Under the pieces are notes generated by a model. That model did no database searches and was not told where the DNA came from. It saw only the letters and a list, made by a program, of their open reading frames with translations. The translations under genes and the position numbers were made by a program. A stretch of DNA of 64,000 bases from Cohaesibacter marisflavi (GTDB lineage Bacteria > Pseudomonadota > Alphaproteobacteria > Rhizobiales > Cohaesibacteraceae), in assembly GCF_900115225.1 (NCBI RefSeq), contig NZ_FOVR01000009.1:1-64000 (forward strand), read 5' to 3'. How positions within the stretch are numbered: the stretch's first letter is position 1; the number at the start of each line of letters is the position of its first letter. Below, piece after piece: positions 27,418 to 36,995 of this stretch.

Positions 27418-28923
27418 CTAGGTCACCCGGTATCCCATGCGCAGCCCGCCCCAATGGCGCCCCTGCACATAGATCGGGGCAGAAACATCCTTCATCAAAA
27501 CATAGCTGCCGCCGCCCATATCCCGACGATAGGTTTGCAGCAGGAAGGGCTCGGTATTCTGCCCGGCGGCCAGCCCAACCCGATCATCAAAGATGCGACG
27601 GTTGCGGCAATTGGCGGCATTCCAGACAGGATCATCGCCTTGCGACTTGGAAAAGGCCTTGTTGTGGGTCGGCAGATAGCCGTTTTTGTCAACGGCCGCC
27701 ACAAAGACCACATTGTCATTCTCAGCCACAATCGGTTCCTGAAACTGCGGCATAACCCTGTCGGTCATTTCAGTGAACGGCGTCATCACCTGCTCGGGAT
27801 TGGTTCCCGGAATTGGCGTGTAAGAGGAGTCAAACAGATCAGCAAGGGAAATGCGCCCTGCCTTGACCTCTTCTTCAAAGGCCTGCCCGATCTCTCCGGC
27901 CAAACGCTGAATAGATTGGATACAGAAGGTATTTTCCGTCTCCACGCCGTCAAGGGAGGTTTCCGCGATCATCTTGTCGGACTTGGCCACGGACTGCAAA
28001 AGCCGCTTGCTGGCCTTGTTGAGACCGGAATGGGTAAGATCAAAGGCTTTGTGCACCGCATCCACATCCCCCACAAGGCTCCCCAGAGAGCTGTTATTCT
28101 CGGAGACCTGCGTTTCAATGGAAGCCGACGCCTCACGGATTGTCGAGAAGGCCTGATCCAGATCCTGAATGACGTCTTGCATCGAGGCCGTGCTGCTTTC
28201 AACCTCCCCCATGAAGCTTGTCGCTTCATCGCTGAGAGAAATGAGCGCCTGTGCCTCGCTATCGAGATCGCTGAGGGTCGCCCCAATCGTCTCTGTTGCT
28301 TTACTGGTCTGGCTGGCCAGCGCTTTTACCTCGGTTGCCACCACGGCAAACCCCTTGCCCGCCTCGCCTGCTCGGGCAGCTTCGATGGTGGCATTAAGCG
28401 CCAGAAGGTTGGTCTGTCGCGCGATTGCATCGATCACACCGGCCACATCCCGCACGGACGAAAAGGCCGTCTGCAACCCTTGCAACTGCTCACTAATGCC
28501 GGTGATCGCCTGCATCAGTTCTCCCACCTTTTCAAGCGTCGTCTCAGACATCTGGCGACTACGCCCGACATCACTGGAGGTCTGTTCGGCTATGGCAAAG
28601 GACCGGCTGGCGGAATCCAGAATCTGATCGTTGGTCTTCTGCACTTCGCTCGAAGCCGAGACCAGTTGCGACAGGGACTGGAAACAGGCTTCTGTTTCCA
28701 TATTGATCATCTCGACTTCCCCGGCCACATCGGCCATATCCTGCCCCAAACCATTGAGGTCTCCCATCAGCCTGACAAGGCCGACATTATCTTTTGAAGA
28801 TGTGCCCACCGCCTTTTCCAAGGCGTCGGCATCACCATATTGGTCTACAGAAGCATTATTCGCGCGCGTCACCATATTTTGGTTGTCTTTCGTGACTATT
28901 TTGTTTTTAGCGAAATTAAACAA
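27418..28923 (-). CDS. Soluble methyl-accepting chemotaxis protein with C-terminal sensor region
   Basis: This 501-residue chemoreceptor has no membrane segment. The methyl-accepting signalling domain is N-terminal to central (about residues 60-330), with the conserved hairpin tip [20 protein letters not shown] at residues 165-184 that binds CheA/CheW. The last 140 residues (about 360-501) form a separate globular region with a PAS/Cache-like look, containing GNTEPF-like [19 protein letters not shown] and [16 protein letters not shown]. So signalling and sensing parts are in reverse order from classical receptors. The start is TTG 28923 with a strong GGGAGGAG ribosome binding site. No other che genes are near. 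Confidence 0.85.
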   Translation of the reverse strand: MFNFAKNKIVTKDNQNMVTRANNASVDQYGDADALEKAVGTSSKDNVGLVRLMGDLNGLGQDMADVAGEVEMINMETEACFQSLSQLVSASSEVQKTNDQILDSASRSFAIAEQTSSDVGRSRQMSETTLEKVGELMQAITGISEQLQGLQTAFSSVRDVAGVIDAIARQTNLLALNATIEAARAGEAGKGFAVVATEVKALASQTSKATETIGATLSDLDSEAQALISLSDEATSFMGEVESSTASMQDVIQDLDQAFSTIREASASIETQVSENNSSLGSLVGDVDAVHKAFDLTHSGLNKASKRLLQSVAKSDKMIAETSLDGVETENTFCIQSIQRLAGEIGQAFEEEVKAGRISLADLFDSSYTPIPGTNPEQVMTPFTEMTDRVMPQFQEPIVAENDNVVFVAAVDKNGYLPTHNKAFSKSQGDDPVWNAANCRNRRIFDDRVGLAAGQNTEPFLLQTYRRDMGGGSYVLMKDVSAPIYVQGRHWGGLRMGYRVT

Positions 28924-29194
28924 TTCCCGCTCCTCCCGGTGCGCTCTTGACGTTTCACATTTTATTCAAATTGCGAAACCTCAACCCGAGGTAAACAATG
29001 CTGGTTAATAAAAATATTTATTTCAGGAATACTGCTTCTCTTAACATAAGAAAAAACGAATCTATATTGTCTCAATGTGTTTAAAACAATATGGAAACCA
29101 AAATTTTGCTTGGACCTATTAAGAAACTCTTTTTGGAGATGTGCTCTAGAGTGAATAAAATGACGCTTGACAGGATCAAAGCAAGCCTATAAAT

Positions 29195-29212
29195 GAAACG
29201 TTATAACATATC
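29195..29212 (+). promoter_or_regulatory. Candidate Zur operator upstream of znuA
   Basis: GAAACGTTATAACATATC is an imperfect palindrome centred on GTTATAAC, similar to the alphaproteobacterial Zur box (AT-rich, TGTTATAACA core). It lies 53-70 bases before the znuA start, where repression by zinc-loaded Zur would be expected. Confidence 0.55.
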
Positions 29213-29264
29213 AATTCACTAAATACTCATCGCACAAGACACCTGAAGGGCATCGTATCAAACC

Positions 29265-30299
29265 ATGAAAAACAGAACCAGACGGACCATGCTCGCTGCC
29301 GCATCGGCCTTGTTTCTCTCGACAGTTGCCAACCATGCCGCACAAGCAGCCCCAAAGGTCGCCACATCCATCGCGCCGGTCTATTCGATCACAGCTGCGA
29401 TCATGAAGGATGTTGGCACCCCAAGCCTGCTCATTGATCAGGCCACCTCTCCGCATGCTGCGAAACTCCGTCCTTCGGACGCAAAGGCACTGCAAGAAGC
29501 AGACCTCGTTATTTGGATTGGTGGAAACCTGACACCAAGCCTGGAAAAACCTATCGAAACCCTTCCTGCGAAGGCGCAGATCCTCACATTGGGCGAGTTA
29601 GATGGCCTGATCGAACTAGAGGTTAGAACCGGCGGCAATTGGGAAAAGCATGTTCACGATCACGATGATCATCATGACCATGACGCCCATGAAGAAGACC
29701 ATGATGAGCATGAGGCCGATCATGGCGACCACGAACATGACGAGCATGAGCATGAAGATCACGACCATGACGCTCACGACCATGGGGATCACGACCCGCA
29801 TGTCTGGCTAGACCCGCAGAATGGCCTGACAATGGCAAAAGCCATTACAGCTGCACTCAGCAAGCTTGATGCTGAAAACGCGGACAAATATGCCGCCAAT
29901 GGAAAGGCTTTCGAGGAAAAACTGACCAGCACGACGCAAAGCATCAAGGCCGAGCTGGCCGCGATCAAGGACAAGCCCTATATCGTGTTCCATGACGCCT
30001 ATCACTATTATGAAAATCGCTTCGGCATTGCGGCCGTTGGTTCCGTGATGCTACAGCCCGGTGTCGCCCCTGGCGTTGCGCGTGTCCGCGAAATTCGCTC
30101 AAAGCTCAAGGAACTTAATGTGGTCTGCATCATGGCTGAGCCACAATTCTCCGACAAGATCCTCTCAACCCTGATTGAAGGAACGGATACCAAAATCGGC
30201 CAACTTGACCCGCTTGGCACCAATCTCGATCTTGGCCCGAACCTGTATGTCGAGCTGATGCGCTATAACGCAGACAAGCTGACCGAATGCCTCCAGTGA
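29265..30299 (+). CDS. znuA: Zinc ABC transporter substrate-binding protein ZnuA
   Basis: The 344-residue periplasmic cluster-9 metal-binding protein delivers Zn2+ to ZnuBC. After a signal peptide (ending AAQA), zinc-ligand positions include the His in SPHAAKLRPSDAKAL, and His in VFHDAYHYYENRF, plus Asp near the C terminus. A loop at about residues 126-183 is extremely rich in His, Asp and Glu, the hallmark of zinc rather than manganese binding proteins. znuB and znuC, usually divergent from znuA in this group, are not adjacent: the left neighbour is a chemoreceptor and the right one ppk2. A Zur-like site precedes it and a terminator follows. Confidence 0.94.
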   Translation: MKNRTRRTMLAAASALFLSTVANHAAQAAPKVATSIAPVYSITAAIMKDVGTPSLLIDQATSPHAAKLRPSDAKALQEADLVIWIGGNLTPSLEKPIETLPAKAQILTLGELDGLIELEVRTGGNWEKHVHDHDDHHDHDAHEEDHDEHEADHGDHEHDEHEHEDHDHDAHDHGDHDPHVWLDPQNGLTMAKAITAALSKLDAENADKYAANGKAFEEKLTSTTQSIKAELAAIKDKPYIVFHDAYHYYENRFGIAAVGSVMLQPGVAPGVARVREIRSKLKELNVVCIMAEPQFSDKILSTLIEGTDTKIGQLDPLGTNLDLGPNLYVELMRYNADKLTECLQ

Positions 30300-30385
30300 G
30301 ATATCCGACAGCGATCCCGATCAGATTGTTGGATAGTGCCGCAGTTTCCCGATCAAGTCACGAGCGGCAGAGACATTTGGAACGA

Positions 30386-30415
30386 GAAAAGCGGGTAGCA
30401 ATACCCGCTTTTCTT
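30386..30415. terminator. Bidirectional terminator between znuA and ppk2
   Basis: GAAAAGCGGGTA (30386-30397) pairs perfectly with TACCCGCTTTTC (30402-30413), loop GCAA, with flanking A and T runs. Confidence 0.88.
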
Positions 30416-30440
30416 ATATCTGGCGTATGTCCGCGCGCCC

Positions 30441-31283
30441 TCAATCGCCATCCTTGAGGAAGTCATAGCCAAAACCGAGAATTTTCGGATCGATCGGCTC
30501 AAGCAAGGATTGGTCTTTCTTTGGATAAGGCAACTCGTTGAGAAGATAGCGCATCATGTTGAGCCGGGCCCGACGCTTGTCATTGGCGCGAATGACGATC
30601 CATGGCGAATGATCCTTGTGCGTCTCCTTGAGCATCCGGTTGCGGGCAGCGGTATAATCGTCCCATTTTTCCAGCGCCTCCAGATCAATAGGCGACAGCT
30701 TCCAATGCTTTAGCGGACTATGGCGGCGATCATGGAACCGCTTCCACTGCATTTCCCGTCCGATATTGAGCCAGAACTTGAAAAGCCGGGTTCCGCTATC
30801 ACGCACCATCTTTTCAAAGCGCGGCGCATCCACAAGAAATTTTTCCGTCTGCTCGGGTGTACTAAACCCCATCACCGGCTCAACACCCGCACGGTTATAC
30901 CAGGAGCGATCGAACAAGACGATTTCACCACGTGTGGGCATTTGTGCAGCATAGCGCTGGAAATACCATTGCCCGCGCTCGACATCGCTGGGCTTGGAAA
31001 GCGCAACAGAACGTACATTTCTTGGGTTGGTATATTGGGTCAGCACCTTGATGCAGCCCCCCTTGCCCGCCGCATCACGACCCTCGAATACGCAGACGAC
31101 CCGTTCCCCGGTTTCCTTAACCCACTCCTGAGCCTTCACCAGCTCGATTTGCAGAGCTTCAAGTTCCTTTTCATATTTCTTGCGTTTGAGCTTGCTCTTA
31201 TAGGGGTACCCCCCGCTCTGCATGATTTCTTTTTCAATTTTTTCGGGAAATACCGGATCATCCAGATCAAATGATAGCGTCAT
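30441..31283 (-). CDS. ppk2: Polyphosphate kinase 2
   Basis: The 280-residue cytosolic enzyme uses polyphosphate to phosphorylate nucleoside diphosphates (class I PPK2). Walker A is GRDAAGKG (residues 68-75) and Walker B is [12 protein letters not shown] with Asp125. The lid region has the family [18 protein letters not shown]. Length matches one-domain PPK2. It is a single gene ending at the terminator shared with znuA. Confidence 0.94.
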   Translation of the reverse strand: MTLSFDLDDPVFPEKIEKEIMQSGGYPYKSKLKRKKYEKELEALQIELVKAQEWVKETGERVVCVFEGRDAAGKGGCIKVLTQYTNPRNVRSVALSKPSDVERGQWYFQRYAAQMPTRGEIVLFDRSWYNRAGVEPVMGFSTPEQTEKFLVDAPRFEKMVRDSGTRLFKFWLNIGREMQWKRFHDRRHSPLKHWKLSPIDLEALEKWDDYTAARNRMLKETHKDHSPWIVIRANDKRRARLNMMRYLLNELPYPKKDQSLLEPIDPKILGFGYDFLKDGD

Positions 31284-31508
31284 CTTTTTGTCTCAACCTC
31301 TTTAATCAAGCATCTTGAAGGGAATCCTACTGCTGGGACAACCATGACACCAGTAGGGAAGTTCCAAAAAGACATATTTCCTTCATATTTGGCGTATGGT
31401 TTGATTGACCCATCGAAGCAATTGAGTTCACCTTCGATTTCCATTAGACAAAATATACACTTTGCTCAGCGGGCTCGGCCTGTTTCGTTTTTGCATGAGG
31501 ATCACTGC

Positions 31509-34178
31509 GTGGCATATTTCAAACCTGTTCATCGCTTCCTGATCATTGCCAATCTGGCGATCTGTCTTTTTCTCGCGGCTTTCTCCTTTGCCAGCGCACA
31601 AGCCATACCAACCTCCGGAGCCAGCAGTACAGAGTCTCTCATTGCCCGGCTTGATCAGGTGGAAGCCACTCTGTCGCGCGCATCTTTATCCGATCAGACC
31701 TATGCCGAACTGAGGACAGAGCTCAACGCCATCAAGACCGAGGCAACCGCCCAGAAAGAACGTCTGGAGCCCCAACTGCAGGAGGCTCAGGCCCGGTTCG
31801 ATGCGCTCAAACCGGCAGCGCCAGCGCAAGACGGAGAAGCCAAGAGCGACACGCAAGCCCCCTCTCTCACAGATCCCTTGCAATTGCAGCAATCCTCAGG
31901 CGATGAGCAGGACAATGCAGAGCCAACCACGGCAGCCGCACCGCCAGCCATCGCCGGTCCGAATAGCGAAACTGAAGAACTCGCCAAACGGCGCAATGAG
32001 CTTGAAGCCCATATCTCGGAGCTGGATGCCCAGCTGAAGCTGGTCACTTCCACGCTTGTGCGAGCCGAACAGCTGAGCAACCGCATTACGGTGGCCCGTC
32101 AGCAGCGTTTCACCAGCCAGTTGCTTGAGCGCAGCAACTCGATCCTCGATCCGACCCTCTGGGTGAAGGGGCTGGCTGGCCTTGCCACAACTTGGCGCGT
32201 CGCTGTGACCCTAATGACGGACTGGAGCCACTATATCTCCAACAAGGCCTCCGAACAGATCTGGCAGATACTCGCCACACTGACCTTCGTCTTCTTGTTG
32301 ATCTTTGGCCCCTTGCGTATCCTGCTCTTTAGAGGCTTATCGCGCCTTGCAAGCCTTGAATCACCAACGGCCCTACAACGCAGCTATTTTGCTAGCTGGG
32401 CTATGCTGGTCTATACAATTTTCCCCATTTTCGTTTTCTGGGCGATCACACTCATCCTGATCAACGCGAATCTATTACCAGATCGCATTGAGCTATTGTT
32501 CAAGCATCTGTCCTTTGTGATCTTCGCTGGCTCGCTATCCTACGGCCTTGCGCGGGTGTTGCTGGCACCTGGACGACCAAGTTATCGCCCCCTCAATCTG
32601 GAAACAGGCGATGCGACCCGGCTCTTCAGCATTGCGTTGGCCCTGATCATCACCTTCATGGTGGAAACCCTATTTGATGAAGTGGACGAGCTGCTCTTCG
32701 CACCATTGGAAACCACCATTGTCATCAACGGTGTAACATCTTTCCTTGTTGCCCTGCTTGTTTCCCTCGGTTTGCGCATGCTGATTGCGGCACAGCCGGA
32801 GAATGATGGCACAACGGTACTGGAAGAAGAAAAACAGGGCGGCTTTTCCTTGCCGCGCTTCATCCGCTTTCTGCAACCGCTGATCTGGCTGATCTGCCTG
32901 ATCACTGCCACGGCTCCTATTCTGGGCTATGTCTCGCTGGGGGCTTTCGTGGCCGAACAGCTGGGGCGCCTGTTCATCATTCTGGGCCTGTTGGGCATTT
33001 TCTCGGCCCTCATAGACAATTTCCTGCTCGAACACCTCAGCTCGGCGGAAGGCCCCCAAAAGCGCATCTCCAAGGCTATGGGCGTTTCTACCAGTGCAGT
33101 CAATCAGTTGGGCGTGCTGCTGAATGGTATCGTCCGGATCTTCCTTTATATCACAGCAGCCCTGTTGATCTTCACCCCGTGGGGCGTTGAATCAACCGAT
33201 TTCATAACCTCTCTGCAAAACGCCATTTTCAGCGTCAAGCTGGGCGATTTGACCATATCGCCGATCAATATCGTTGGCGCTCTTGTGGTCTTTATCATTG
33301 CCATCGTTCTGCTCAAGAGCGTTGAACGCTGGATAGAACAGCGCTGGTTGCCGGCCACCAATCTCGATTCAGGGCTCAAAAGCTCCATCCAGACCAGCCT
33401 TGGTTATCTGGGAGTGATCATCGCGGCTATGGTCTCCTTCTCCTATATGGGGCTGGATCTTTCCAACATCGCATTGGTAGCCGGTGCCCTGTCGGTTGGT
33501 ATCGGTTTTGGCTTACAGAGCATCGTCAACAACTTTGTCTCCGGCCTCATCCTGTTGGTTGAACGCCCCATCAAGACCGGCGACTGGGTCGTTGTAGGTG
33601 CTGATCAGGGCTACATAAAAAAAATCTCGGTGCGCGCCACCAAGATCGAAACCTTCGATCGGGCGACGGTTGTGGTGCCAAACTCGGAGCTGATCTCCAA
33701 CCGGGTCATGAACTGGATGCATAATGGCTCCATGGGCCGCATCATCGTGCCCATTGGCGTATCCTATGATGCCGATCCGGACCGCGTACGCGAAATCCTG
33801 CTCGCAGTGGCCGATGCCAATGACTATGTTACAAGCTATCCGGCCCCTGTCGTCTATTTCATGGATTTTGGCGCATCTTCGCTCGATTTCGATTTGCGCT
33901 GCTACGTGCAGGACGTCAACAACTCGCTGACAGCAAAGAGCGATTTGCGCTTTGAGATTTTCCGCGCCCTGAAAGAGGCAAATATCGAAATTCCATTCCC
34001 GCAGCGCGACGTTCATGTGCGTTCGGTCACCCTTCCTGAAGAATTAAAGGCCGCCGCATCACAGCAGGCGAAAAAGCCGCGCAAAAGACGCGCGCGCCCT
34101 AAAGCCGACGAAATTGATATCGATGATGCCCAGACCATAGACACAGCAGAAGGTGACGCCGATGCGGCCGATGACTAA
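31509..34178 (+). CDS. Large MscS-family mechanosensitive channel with DUF3772 domain
   Basis: From GTG 31509 the protein has 889 residues: a signal peptide (ending ASAQA), a periplasmic coiled-coil DUF3772 region (about 35-180) with an acidic/Gln-rich insert, roughly ten membrane helices, and a C-terminal MscS core with pore helix GLDLSNIALVAGALSVGIGFG and the beta domain GDWVVVGADQGYIKKI. The tail is Lys/Arg-rich, then acidic. It is a MscK/YbiO-like channel that likely releases solutes on hypo-osmotic shock. The frame is open 165 bases farther upstream, but that part lacks family features. The next gene overlaps its 3' end. Confidence 0.88.
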   Translation: MAYFKPVHRFLIIANLAICLFLAAFSFASAQAIPTSGASSTESLIARLDQVEATLSRASLSDQTYAELRTELNAIKTEATAQKERLEPQLQEAQARFDALKPAAPAQDGEAKSDTQAPSLTDPLQLQQSSGDEQDNAEPTTAAAPPAIAGPNSETEELAKRRNELEAHISELDAQLKLVTSTLVRAEQLSNRITVARQQRFTSQLLERSNSILDPTLWVKGLAGLATTWRVAVTLMTDWSHYISNKASEQIWQILATLTFVFLLIFGPLRILLFRGLSRLASLESPTALQRSYFASWAMLVYTIFPIFVFWAITLILINANLLPDRIELLFKHLSFVIFAGSLSYGLARVLLAPGRPSYRPLNLETGDATRLFSIALALIITFMVETLFDEVDELLFAPLETTIVINGVTSFLVALLVSLGLRMLIAAQPENDGTTVLEEEKQGGFSLPRFIRFLQPLIWLICLITATAPILGYVSLGAFVAEQLGRLFIILGLLGIFSALIDNFLLEHLSSAEGPQKRISKAMGVSTSAVNQLGVLLNGIVRIFLYITAALLIFTPWGVESTDFITSLQNAIFSVKLGDLTISPINIVGALVVFIIAIVLLKSVERWIEQRWLPATNLDSGLKSSIQTSLGYLGVIIAAMVSFSYMGLDLSNIALVAGALSVGIGFGLQSIVNNFVSGLILLVERPIKTGDWVVVGADQGYIKKISVRATKIETFDRATVVVPNSELISNRVMNWMHNGSMGRIIVPIGVSYDADPDRVREILLAVADANDYVTSYPAPVVYFMDFGASSLDFDLRCYVQDVNNSLTAKSDLRFEIFRALKEANIEIPFPQRDVHVRSVTLPEELKAAASQQAKKPRKRRARPKADEIDIDDAQTIDTAEGDADAADD

Positions 34179-34737
34179 GACCAAAATGATGGCCGCAGCA
34201 ATGGCGACATTGCTTGTTGCAAACTGCTCGGGCGGCCCAGGGCCAAGCTCTCCGGCCATGTATGACAATCTTGGCCGAGGCGATGTGAGCGTCAATCCGC
34301 AAGAGGCGCTGAATATGCTCAACGCCTACCGCAAACGCCATGGCCTCTCCACCCTCACGTTGAGTGAGAAGCTTAACGCAGCCGCTCAGGAAGAGGCTGA
34401 CGCCATGGCCAAGGCCGTAAAGGTCAGCCACGCGCTCACGCCGGATCTCACCCTCATCAAGCGCCTCAAGCGCGCGAACTATGATCCGGTTCTGGCCACA
34501 GAGAATATCGGTGCAGGATACTGGACCCTTGCGGAAGCCTTTTCCGGCTGGCGGGATTCGCGCAGCCACAACAAGAATATGCTCAAGGAAGGTGTAACCG
34601 AAATGGGCATCGCCACTCAGTTCAGGGGTGACGCAAAATACAAGGTTTTCTGGTCACTCATTCTGGCCAAGCCGGATGATGGCATCAACCGACGGCCGCT
34701 CAGTCAAACGCGCCCAAGCGCTCTCTTTGCCCAATAG
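34162..34737 (+). CDS. CAP/SCP-domain lipoprotein
   Basis: The 191-residue protein has a lipoprotein signal (LLVANC) and a CAP/SCP (PR-1-like) domain, with NAYRKRHGLSTLTLSEKLNAAA, SHAL, ENIGAGYWTLAEAFSGWRDS and SHNKNML as the conserved blocks. The role of bacterial secreted SCP proteins is mostly unknown. ATG 34162 is chosen (ATG 34171 is an alternative); both overlap the MscS-type channel stop, so the two are coupled. Its 3' end overlaps the convergent acetyltransferase gene by 34 bases. Confidence 0.82.
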   Translation: MRPMTKTKMMAAAMATLLVANCSGGPGPSSPAMYDNLGRGDVSVNPQEALNMLNAYRKRHGLSTLTLSEKLNAAAQEEADAMAKAVKVSHALTPDLTLIKRLKRANYDPVLATENIGAGYWTLAEAFSGWRDSRSHNKNMLKEGVTEMGIATQFRGDAKYKVFWSLILAKPDDGINRRPLSQTRPSALFAQ

Positions 34738-35906
34738 CGGGCACTGTCTCTGGCGACATATGCCGTGCGCAGTCCGCGCGCGGCAAGCGTTCCGCGCCGG
34801 TTGAGCGGAACAAACAACAAGGCCATGGACCGCCGTCCCGCCCAAATATGCTCTGCAATGGGGTGGCCACTATCTGCCAGACTGTCGATATAATCGATGC
34901 CCGGATCGGCGATGGCCTGCCGGCTTGCCTCCAGGAGAATCTGCACGCCGGGGGAATAGCGCTTATAGACATCGTCCATTCCGGTCTTCCACGTAAAGAG
35001 ACCGCGCCCCACCCTGAAACTCACCAGACCGCCAATACACCGACCGTCAAGCGATAGTAGATCAATCCGCGCACGATCTTTAGCCATCATTTCAGAAAAG
35101 ACCTTATGCACAAAGGCATTCAACCGCTCATCGACAGCCAGAGCCGTGCCCTTGGACGCCTTCCAGCCAGATGCTTCGACATGCAGAAAGCTCTCAATGG
35201 CCTCTCCATAGTCCAACCCATCTTGCGTCGAGAGAACCTCAAGCTTGCCAAGATCTGAAAGCCTGCGCCATTGACGCCCGGTGGTCTTGCGCTTGTTTCG
35301 GCTTAAACTCATCCCGCCATCTTCCGCAGCAACATTATCGGATGCACAATTGAGATAGGCCCGCTTATGGCGCCGGGCCATGGGAATGACGTCGGATGCA
35401 TCGGAACGACCCAAACGAGTTACCAGCCATTTTTCCAGCCAGCCATATTCCCGCGCTTCCAGCGGGAAAAAGGGCCAAAGTAAAACATCTGCCCGCGCTT
35501 CAGCGGTGAGTTGATCAAGGGCAGCATGGAATGCCGCTTCCTCACGAACATGTACCCCGTCAGGATTGAAAAAGGCCCCGCCGATAGGACTACTGCCATG
35601 AGCAAGAAACCGCACGATGGGTACCCCAAGCGAACTGGCATTCCGCACATGCTCAAAGGGCAGACGATATCCGCCTGACTGCACACAATCGAGCGCGCTC
35701 GCCGTGAAAAAGCCCTCACTGGCGCGCATAAATGTGTCATCGACAAACGGATTATCAAACTGATCGGTCAAACTGGCAATTTTCTGAATGAACCTCGTTT
35801 GCTGGAGCATCTGATCAACTTCCCCAAAAACGGCGGTCATACGTTTGGATAATGGCTTTGCGTAAATCGCCATACTTTCACAATTCCGTTTCCAAATGGC
35901 AAACAT
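34704..35906 (-). CDS. GNAT-type acetyltransferase (BioF2-like/CelD family)
   Basis: The 400-residue protein resembles the GNAT family with a BioF2-like domain (PF13480) in its second half: FLHVEASGWKASKGTAL, then RIDLLSLDGRCIGGLVSFRVG and TWKTGMDDVYKRYSPGVQILLEA, the usual acyl-CoA-binding pattern. Such proteins occur in polysaccharide or cell-envelope acylation. The substrate is unknown. Starts at 35906 or 35873 are possible. It is convergent with and overlaps the SCP lipoprotein gene. Confidence 0.75.
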   Translation of the reverse strand: MFAIWKRNCESMAIYAKPLSKRMTAVFGEVDQMLQQTRFIQKIASLTDQFDNPFVDDTFMRASEGFFTASALDCVQSGGYRLPFEHVRNASSLGVPIVRFLAHGSSPIGGAFFNPDGVHVREEAAFHAALDQLTAEARADVLLWPFFPLEAREYGWLEKWLVTRLGRSDASDVIPMARRHKRAYLNCASDNVAAEDGGMSLSRNKRKTTGRQWRRLSDLGKLEVLSTQDGLDYGEAIESFLHVEASGWKASKGTALAVDERLNAFVHKVFSEMMAKDRARIDLLSLDGRCIGGLVSFRVGRGLFTWKTGMDDVYKRYSPGVQILLEASRQAIADPGIDYIDSLADSGHPIAEHIWAGRRSMALLFVPLNRRGTLAARGLRTAYVARDSARYWAKRALGRV

Positions 35907-36050
35907 TAGAAAGCTTCTGACGAACTACGGCTGCGACCGCCTAAATCGCACCTTCCCCTATTTGGCGTCCAAACTATACGCAAAAACCCAGAGGCGAAAG
36001 AAAATCCTTAAATTTTAGTTAATTGTGAGCCAAACACTTTGCTCGCTATG

Positions 36051-36590
36051 CTAGCCAGAAAAACCGCCACTGGTGAGGAAAGCACGCTCAGTCTCTGTCG
36101 TTTCCCGCCCCAATGCGGCATTGCGGTGCGGAAAACGTCCGAACCGCTCGATAATGTCATAATGCTCCTGCGCAGCATTGATCGCCGCTTCTATGCCAAT
36201 CTGCTTCATCCATGCCAGACAATTTTTCTGATCCTCCAGTGCCTCCGAATGCATCATCGGCATAACTGCGAATTGCTGCTCGGCTGCATTGAGATCGTCC
36301 CAATCGGGCATATCAACCATCTCATAGGCCAGCCTCAGGGCGACCTCATCATGGGAGAATGCCTCGGGAAGCCCCCGGAAGAGGTTGCGTGAAAATTGAT
36401 CGAGCAGAATGATCAGCGCCTGCTTGCCCCGAAGCTCCTCTTCCCAATGCTGAAGGCGCCCCGCACGGGCATCGTCCAGCGCCAACCCGAACGACACACG
36501 GATGCACATGTCAAAGGCCGCATTCTTGCTGAACCAGAGCTTCGGATCAGCGGAAAACCAGAAATTCAATACATCATGTGGTTCGGTCAT
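36051..36590 (-). CDS. DUF924-family protein
   Basis: The 179-residue soluble helical protein has the DUF924 signatures: VLNFWFSADPKLWF at the N terminus, LIILLDQFSRNLFRG in the middle, MPMMHSEALEDQ and FGRFPHRNAALGRE near the end. The TPR-like family is widespread in proteobacteria and has no assigned function. It is a single gene. Confidence 0.88.
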   Translation of the reverse strand: MTEPHDVLNFWFSADPKLWFSKNAAFDMCIRVSFGLALDDARAGRLQHWEEELRGKQALIILLDQFSRNLFRGLPEAFSHDEVALRLAYEMVDMPDWDDLNAAEQQFAVMPMMHSEALEDQKNCLAWMKQIGIEAAINAAQEHYDIIERFGRFPHRNAALGRETTETERAFLTSGGFSG

Positions 36591-36745
36591 ATCTTGTCTC
36601 GCAAAATTATGTAAAAACGCATATAGATTTCTTGCAGAGTTGAATGAAACAGTGAAGACAAAGCAAGGCCTTTCAGAAGCCTCGCCCGAACATGTCTTCG
36701 TGCCTCGTCACAGGCAGCCCCGCGCAAGAGGAATAGGAGCCGCAG

Positions 36746-36982
36746 ATGAAAGATCTGGATCTTACAGGCCTCAAATGCCCCTTGCCTGTTCTGCATACCC
36801 AGAAAGCCCTCGGACAAATGCCTGCAGGCACTCAACTGCGTGTTGTCGCAACCGACCCCATGGCAGCGATCGACCTACCCCATTTCTGCAATCAGAAAGG
36901 CCACAAACTGCTGGAAAGCAGCAAGAAAAGCAACGCCCTGACCTTTCTCATTGAAAAGGGAACACAGGCGACAGAAAGCTGA
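36746..36982 (+). CDS. tusA: TusA-family sulfur carrier protein
   Basis: The 78-residue protein has the TusA/SirA fold with the sulfur-carrying cysteine in LKCPLPVL (Cys11 region), then MPAGTQLRVVATDP and the C-terminal strand. It may relay persulfide sulfur for tRNA thiolation or molybdenum cofactor biosynthesis. A strong AGGAG precedes the ATG. Other tus genes are not nearby, so the exact pathway is unclear. Confidence 0.85.
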   Translation: MKDLDLTGLKCPLPVLHTQKALGQMPAGTQLRVVATDPMAAIDLPHFCNQKGHKLLESSKKSNALTFLIEKGTQATES

Positions 36983-36995
36983 GCTCAAGAAAAAA

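Noticed and set aside
27454-28797. 447-codon open frame opposite the chemoreceptor
   Set aside because: It lies entirely within the coding region of a clear methyl-accepting protein and has no family features.
29167-29179. TTGAC-AGG-ATCAA upstream of znuA as an FNR box
   Set aside because: The spacer is 3 bases instead of 4, so the half-sites are out of register.
31344-31508. 55-residue N-terminal extension of the MscS-type channel
   Set aside because: It precedes a good signal peptide that starts at GTG 31509 and has no family similarity or ribosome binding site.
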